Of a stretch of 27,192 nt of DNA, positions 23,193 to 27,192 are shown piece by piece. Source of the stretch: VMCP01 sp964408945 (GTDB lineage Bacteria; Bacteroidota; Bacteroidia; NS11-12g; UBA955). Each line of letters begins with the position of its first letter. Position 1 is the first letter of the stretch. The notes under the pieces were generated by a model. That model had not been told where the DNA came from, searched no databases, and saw nothing but the letters and a program-made list of their open reading frames with translations. The stretch is taken from NCBI GenBank assembly GCA_964408945.1, contig CAYPBJ010000031.1:1-27192 (forward strand), in the 5' to 3' direction. A program made the translations under genes and the position numbers.

Positions 23193-24224
23193 ATGGGTAC
23201 AGCAGGGATTTCATTTATTTTTTTAAGTATAATCTTGCTGTTTTTGCTATTTGGTTATTCGTTAATTAGCGAATTGCGACTTCGCTTTGCGCATGTAGTT
23301 GGTACTAGAAAACGAGCAATTTTACCTACTGTGGTAGTTGGGAATTTAACCGTTGGAGGGTCTGGAAAAACCCCTTTTGTTCAATATTTGTCTCATAAAC
23401 TGACTAAGAATGCTGTTTTATTGAGGGGATATAGAAGAAAAACCAAGGGTTTTATGGAGGTAAATTCAATGCATGATGTTCTTGATGTGGGTGATGAGGC
23501 ATTGGAACATTTTCAACAAGAATTGAAGGTTTTTGTGGGTGAAAATAGAATTGAGGCGGTAGAAAAGATTCATCAAACAGATAATGATATTGAATTAGTC
23601 ATTTTAGATGATGGTCTTCAACATGTTGCATTGGAACCCCATTTCGGTTTGCTTTTGACGGATTATCAGCATCCGTTTTGGAATGAGAAATTTTCGATTC
23701 CATTCGGAAAATTGAGACAATTTAAAAGTTCGGCACATAGTTATGATGCCTGGGTGGTAACAAAATGTCCGTTGAATATTTCTAAAATAGAAATGGAGGA
23801 AATAAGATCTAAAACAGAACTGCCGGTCTTTTTTGCTAATTACAAAACGAGTAAATCAAAGCAATGTTACGGTGCAACTTTTACAGTGGTTGAAGGATTG
23901 AATTGGGGATTGATTACTGGAATTGTAAATGGTAGGAGGTTGAGACGAACACTTGAAAGCAGAGATTTGAATGTTGTTAGACATTGGGAATATTCAGATC
24001 ATTATTTGTTTGGTAAGGAGGATTTATCTCGTTGGATTGCTGAAAGTAAGGATGAAGGAATAGTTGCTTGGATTTGCAGCAGGAAAGATTTCATGAGAAT
24101 GAAGACATTGTTAAATGAAATTGAAGTTGATGTTCCTATTTTTGAGGTACATACGGAAGTCGAGATTCTTAATTCTGAGGAAGAAATATTGTTAAATTTG
24201 ATTAGAGCGAAAACACACAAATGA
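23193..24224 (+). CDS. lpxK: Tetraacyldisaccharide 4'-kinase
   Basis: The 343-residue protein has an N-terminal membrane helix (FIFLSIILLFLLFGYSLI), then VVVGNLTVGGSGKTPF with the Walker A loop at residues 55-60, VLLRGYRRKTKG, and the LpxK-specific DDGLQH motif followed by LEP and the LLTDYQHPFWNE segment. It phosphorylates the 4' position of the lipid A disaccharide precursor at the inner membrane, in the sixth step of the Raetz pathway. ATG 23193 is preceded by AAAAAGG at suitable distance. The stop overlaps the gldH start by ATGA (24221-24224), so translation is probably coupled. It is complete and uninterrupted. Confidence 0.94.
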   Translation: MGTAGISFIFLSIILLFLLFGYSLISELRLRFAHVVGTRKRAILPTVVVGNLTVGGSGKTPFVQYLSHKLTKNAVLLRGYRRKTKGFMEVNSMHDVLDVGDEALEHFQQELKVFVGENRIEAVEKIHQTDNDIELVILDDGLQHVALEPHFGLLLTDYQHPFWNEKFSIPFGKLRQFKSSAHSYDAWVVTKCPLNISKIEMEEIRSKTELPVFFANYKTSKSKQCYGATFTVVEGLNWGLITGIVNGRRLRRTLESRDLNVVRHWEYSDHYLFGKEDLSRWIAESKDEGIVAWICSRKDFMRMKTLLNEIEVDVPIFEVHTEVEILNSEEEILLNLIRAKTHK

Positions 24225-24697
24225 AAAAGAGAATATCCTATTTGTTGACATTGTTGGGTTTGATTTTGGGATCATGTAAGCCATCTGAGAATATAGTTTT
24301 TGAGGAGTTTCAAGAGGTAAATGCAAGTGGTTGGAATTGGAAAGACGGCAAGACTTTTGAATTTGAAATCACAGACGATCAGCATTATTATACATTACTT
24401 TCTGGATTGAGAGTAACAACTCAATATTCGTACAGCAATATTTGGTTGATTTACAGTATAAAGAGTGGTAAAGAGGAAAGAAAAGAACAGTTTCAAATGG
24501 TCTTGAGTGATAATTTGGGAAAATGGTTAGGTGATGGAGTGGGTAATTTGATATCCTTTCAGCAGCCATTTTTGCAAAATGTCAAATTCAAGAAAGGTAA
24601 ATACCGGATTGAGTTTAATCAAAATATGCGCGACGAGAATTTGGAAGCTGTAAATAATATTGGATTTCAAATTGTAAAAGGACCATTGATATTGTAA
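24221..24697 (+). CDS. gldH: Gliding motility lipoprotein GldH
   Basis: The 158-residue protein has a lipoprotein signal (MKKRISYLLTLLGLILGSC, cysteine 19) followed by a single beta-rich domain. The order of segments fits GldH: GWNWKDGKTFEFEITD, YSYSNIWLIYSI, VLSDNLGKWLGDGVGN, FKKGKYRIEFNQNMR and NNIGFQIVKGP, corresponding to the WLG.G and QAMR..L.GI.D.GF.I landmarks I recall for the family. GldH is required for gliding in Flavobacterium johnsoniae and belongs to the set tied to the type IX machinery; it is probably anchored in the outer membrane or periplasm. The overlap with lpxK puts it in the envelope operon. I am fairly sure of the call, but it rests on remembered landmarks. Confidence 0.78.
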   Translation: MKKRISYLLTLLGLILGSCKPSENIVFEEFQEVNASGWNWKDGKTFEFEITDDQHYYTLLSGLRVTTQYSYSNIWLIYSIKSGKEERKEQFQMVLSDNLGKWLGDGVGNLISFQQPFLQNVKFKKGKYRIEFNQNMRDENLEAVNNIGFQIVKGPLIL

Positions 24698-24717
24698 AGG
24701 AAACGTGAGGAGGAAAT

Positions 24718-26265
24718 ATGGTTATAAAAGGATTCGCTTCTGCTTTGATAGGGGTAGAAGCAAAAACAGTTACGGTTGAGGCAAATGCAACAACCACCCC
24801 CGATTTTGCAACATTTATTATAGGATTACCGGATGTTTCGGTGCGAGAAAGTTTGTTTAGATGTGATGCGGCTATAAGAAATTCAGGCTTTCAGCCGTTG
24901 AGGCAGAAAATTGTCATTAATCTAGCACCTGCGGATATTAAGAAAGAAGGCAGTTCTTATGATTTACCTATAGCACTAAGTATGTTGGCTGCGGCATTTC
25001 AGATTGAAGCCGAACCGTTGGAAAAATTTGTTGTTTTGGGTGAGTTAGGTTTAGACGGTAGCGTATTACCTATTCGAGGTGCTTTGCCTATGGCGATTCA
25101 AGCTTTGAAAGAGAAATTCAAAGGGGTGATTGTTCCTATTCAGAATGCTTTAGAGGCCGCTATAGTCAAAGACATTGAGGTTTATGGGGTACGCAATTTG
25201 AGAGAGGCAGTTGATGTACTTGAAGGTCGGGGGAACATCAAAAGGGCAATTGCTGATCCCCGAGGGGATTATGAAGCAGCTATTGAGGAGGTTGAGTTTG
25301 ATTTTTCTCAGGTAGTTGGACAGGAGCATGCGAAGCGAGCATTGGAAATTGCCGTTGCCGGCGGACATAATGCGCTGATGTTTGGTCCTCCAGGAACTGG
25401 AAAAACCATGATGGCGCGTTGTTTGCCGGGAATTATGCCACCAATGAGTTTGGTGGAGGCTTTAGAGATTACAAAAATTCATTCTATTGCGGGGAAGTTG
25501 GGTGAGAATGCTAAATTGATGGCAAAAAGACCATTCCGTTCACCTCACCATTCATTGACAGAGCACGGATTGATTGGTGGTGGGAATCACGCATTGCCAG
25601 GAGAAATTACTTTGGCTCACAATGGGGTGCTTTTTTTGGATGAAATTCCTGAATTCAAGAGACCAGTATTAGAACTTTTACGACAACCTCTGGAGGAACG
25701 GAAAATAACGCTGAATAGAACAAAATACTCGATAGATTATCCGGCGTCGTTTATGCTAATTGGAAGTATGAATCCTTGTCCGTGTGGTTATAACGGTCAT
25801 CCGACCAAGGAGTGCACGTGTGCGCCTGGGAATATTGCGAGGTACATGAGTAAAATTTCTGGACCGTTATTGGACCGAATGGATATTCACGTGGAGGTTT
25901 CATCTATTGATGCGGAGAGGGTTGTGAATGGTGAAGATTCAGAAAGTAGTGCGGAGATCAGGAAGAGGGTTGTTCAAGCAAGACAATTCCAGTTGGAAAG
26001 GTATAAGAAGGCAGGATTGAGTTTTCGAACGAATGCCGAACTCACGGTTAACCATGTTCGGGAGGTTTGTAAAATACCTCAGACAGCGGAATTATTGTTA
26101 AAGGCGGCTATTCAGAAATTGGGATTGAGCGTAAGAGCTCATGATCGAATATTAAAATTGAGCCGAACCATTGCTGATTTGGAGCAATTGGAAGACATTC
26201 AATTGGAACACGTGGCCGAAGCCATCCATTTAAGAGGATTAGATAGAGAATCTACCGTGAATTAG
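24718..26265 (+). CDS. YifB/ComM-family Mg-chelatase-like AAA+ ATPase
   Basis: The 515-residue protein has the family layout: an N-terminal ChlI-like domain (about 1-190, with VIGLPDVSVRES-like and INLAPADIKKEGSSYDLPIAL segments), the AAA+ core with Walker A GPPGTGKT (223-230) and Walker B LFLDEIPEF, the cysteine cluster NPCPCGYNG..KECTC, and a C-terminal domain ending in HLAEAIHLR-like sequence. Members include ComM, a hexameric helicase that promotes branch migration during natural transformation. In many bacteria the role is not known, so I give no symbol. A good ribosome site (GAGGAGG) precedes ATG 24718. It follows gldH by 20 bases and its stop overlaps that of the convergent crotonase gene by four bases. 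Confidence 0.93.
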   Translation: MVIKGFASALIGVEAKTVTVEANATTTPDFATFIIGLPDVSVRESLFRCDAAIRNSGFQPLRQKIVINLAPADIKKEGSSYDLPIALSMLAAAFQIEAEPLEKFVVLGELGLDGSVLPIRGALPMAIQALKEKFKGVIVPIQNALEAAIVKDIEVYGVRNLREAVDVLEGRGNIKRAIADPRGDYEAAIEEVEFDFSQVVGQEHAKRALEIAVAGGHNALMFGPPGTGKTMMARCLPGIMPPMSLVEALEITKIHSIAGKLGENAKLMAKRPFRSPHHSLTEHGLIGGGNHALPGEITLAHNGVLFLDEIPEFKRPVLELLRQPLEERKITLNRTKYSIDYPASFMLIGSMNPCPCGYNGHPTKECTCAPGNIARYMSKISGPLLDRMDIHVEVSSIDAERVVNGEDSESSAEIRKRVVQARQFQLERYKKAGLSFRTNAELTVNHVREVCKIPQTAELLLKAAIQKLGLSVRAHDRILKLSRTIADLEQLEDIQLEHVAEAIHLRGLDRESTVN

Positions 26266-27044
26266 CTACCTTTAAATTCAGGTTTGCGTTTTTCATTGAA
26301 AGCAGTTACACCTTCTTTGTAATCTTCAGATCTACCGGCAATTTCTTGGCAATATGCTTCGTATTGGAGCATGGTGTCAAGGTCAGAATGTGCAGCTTTA
26401 TTGAGCATTTGCTTGATCATACCAATGGATTTAGTGGGAGCCAATGCATAATACTGAGCAATTTGATCAATGGTTTCATCAAAAGTTTCATCGGTACAAA
26501 CACGGTTGATCAATCCCCATTCGAGGGCTTGTTGAGCTGATATTTTTGGTGCCATGGTTGCCATTTCAAAGGCTCTTGCGGGGCTAATGGCTTTTGGCAA
26601 AAAGTAACTGCTTCCGCTGTCTGGAACCAAACCAACATTAATAAATACTTCAATGAGAGAAGCTTTTTCATTTGCAACGATAAAATCACAGGCTAAGGCC
26701 AGAGACGCTCCAGCGCCGGCTGCTACTCCATTAAGTCTGCAAATGATGGGCTTGGGGAGTTCTCTCATGGCTTTAATGATGGGATTGTAGCGTTTGTATA
26801 GACTATCGGAAAGAGATCTGTTTTTGGATCCTGCTATTGCTTTTAGGTCTTGTCCGCTGCAAAAAGCTTTTCCTGCGCCGGTGAGAACTATAACGCGGAC
26901 TTCAGAGTCTTTTTTAACTTCCTTTAGAACTGCTTGGAGGTCATAGCTCTGTTCATCGTTGAAGGCATTGAAAACATCGGGTCTGTTTAAGGTAACGTAG
27001 GCTACGGAACCCTTTTTTTCGTACAAAACGCAGGTTAAGTCCAT
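26262..27044 (-). CDS. Crotonase-fold enoyl-CoA isomerase, PaaG-like
   Basis: The 260-residue protein has the crotonase oxyanion-hole segments FCSGQDL and NGVAAGAGASLALACDF. The two glutamates of true enoyl-CoA hydratases are missing (Ser and Phe at the aligned positions), while the segment GLVPDSGSSYFLP carries the aspartate used by PaaG/ECI-type isomerases. It should therefore shift a double bond in an acyl-CoA rather than add water. The KRYNPIIKAMRELPKPII segment also matches phenylacetate pathway PaaG proteins, but no other paa gene is in the window, so a fatty-acid isomerase is an equal possibility. ATG 27044 is preceded by TAACTTTG with four bases between. The C-terminus GFxEKRKPEFKG is typical of the fold. 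Confidence 0.9.
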   Translation of the reverse strand: MDLTCVLYEKKGSVAYVTLNRPDVFNAFNDEQSYDLQAVLKEVKKDSEVRVIVLTGAGKAFCSGQDLKAIAGSKNRSLSDSLYKRYNPIIKAMRELPKPIICRLNGVAAGAGASLALACDFIVANEKASLIEVFINVGLVPDSGSSYFLPKAISPARAFEMATMAPKISAQQALEWGLINRVCTDETFDETIDQIAQYYALAPTKSIGMIKQMLNKAAHSDLDTMLQYEAYCQEIAGRSEDYKEGVTAFNEKRKPEFKGS

Positions 27045-27048
27045 GGTT

Positions 27049-27056
27049 CAAAGTTA
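27049..27056 (-). promoter_or_regulatory. -7 promoter element of crotonase gene
   Basis: TAACTTTG on the - strand, the same octamer as at the wecB gene, ends four bases (AACC) before ATG 27044. This also indicates that the gene at the window edge is in a separate transcript. Confidence 0.65.
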
Positions 27057-27109
27057 AGTCAGGGAATTTAAATGTGCTATTAGAGAATTGGAATATCGAA
27101 TAATTAAGA

Positions 27110-27192
27110 CTAACGCCATAAACTATAGACCCATTGATTGATGAAAACAATTGCAATGCCCATGGTGAATCCAGCAATTAATTCAATGGGGG
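27110..27192 (-). CDS. C-terminal end of an unidentified membrane protein (cut by window edge)
   Basis: On the - strand a frame is open from the window edge to TAG 27110-27112 and reads PIELIAGFTMGIAIVFINQ followed by WVYSLWR. This is one hydrophobic helix with a short basic tail, as at the end of a multi-pass membrane protein. Only about 26 residues are visible, so neither family nor function can be given. It lies 65 bases upstream of the crotonase gene in the same direction, with that gene's own promoter between. Confidence 0.5.
   Translation of the reverse strand, partial: PIELIAGFTMGIAIVFINQWVYSLWR

Overview
The window looks like a chromosomal segment of a gliding, type IX-secreting Bacteroidota, most likely Flavobacteriia or a close relative. 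The evidence is a GldH-type gliding lipoprotein, a very large secreted protein ending in a T9SS sorting domain, an S46 dipeptidyl-peptidase, the LptC and LpxK lipid A/LPS genes, and repeated TAnnTTTG-type -7 promoter elements placed almost directly before start codons. No tRNA, rRNA, CRISPR or insertion sequence was seen, and no gene-free stretch exceeds 300 bases.

Layout. (1) 1-3135, + strand, visibly A+T-rich: the end of a glycan/polysaccharide locus, with a GT2 glycosyltransferase (cut by the window edge), a SAM methyltransferase and a multi-pass membrane protein split into three frames by two apparent single-base losses. (2) 3147-8553, - strand, richer in G+C: the ligase-associated DNA exonuclease and the ATP-dependent DNA ligase, separated by a MNT-type nucleotidyltransferase and an S46 peptidase. 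Degenerate seven-base tandem repeats occur four times here: before the exonuclease start, before the peptidase start, and in frame inside both the exonuclease and the ligase. (3) 8635-14853, + strand: a tightly packed run of wecB, pheT, coaX, an outer-membrane protein, lptC and a small two-helix membrane protein, most of them overlapping by a few bases. (4) 14854-16256: a voltage-gated K+ channel and a TetR regulator, divergent, with identical -7 octamers. (5) 16301-21601: an HTH regulator divergent from a 1384-residue secreted protein with an alpha/beta-hydrolase region, a beta-helix and a T9SS signal. Repeated palindromic sites lie between them. (6) 21750-26265, + strand: a beta-CASP nuclease, lpxK, gldH and a YifB/ComM-type ATPase. 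(7) 26262-27192, - strand: a crotonase-fold isomerase and the C-terminal end of an unidentified membrane protein.

Most genes are housekeeping. The unusual signals are the heptad-repeat family that enters both genes of a DNA repair pair, a TTGC-N7-GCAA palindrome family in two divergent promoter regions, the fixed spacing between -7 elements and start codons (which predicts leaderless mRNAs), and the broken membrane protein. All family assignments are from reading motifs; no database search was run.
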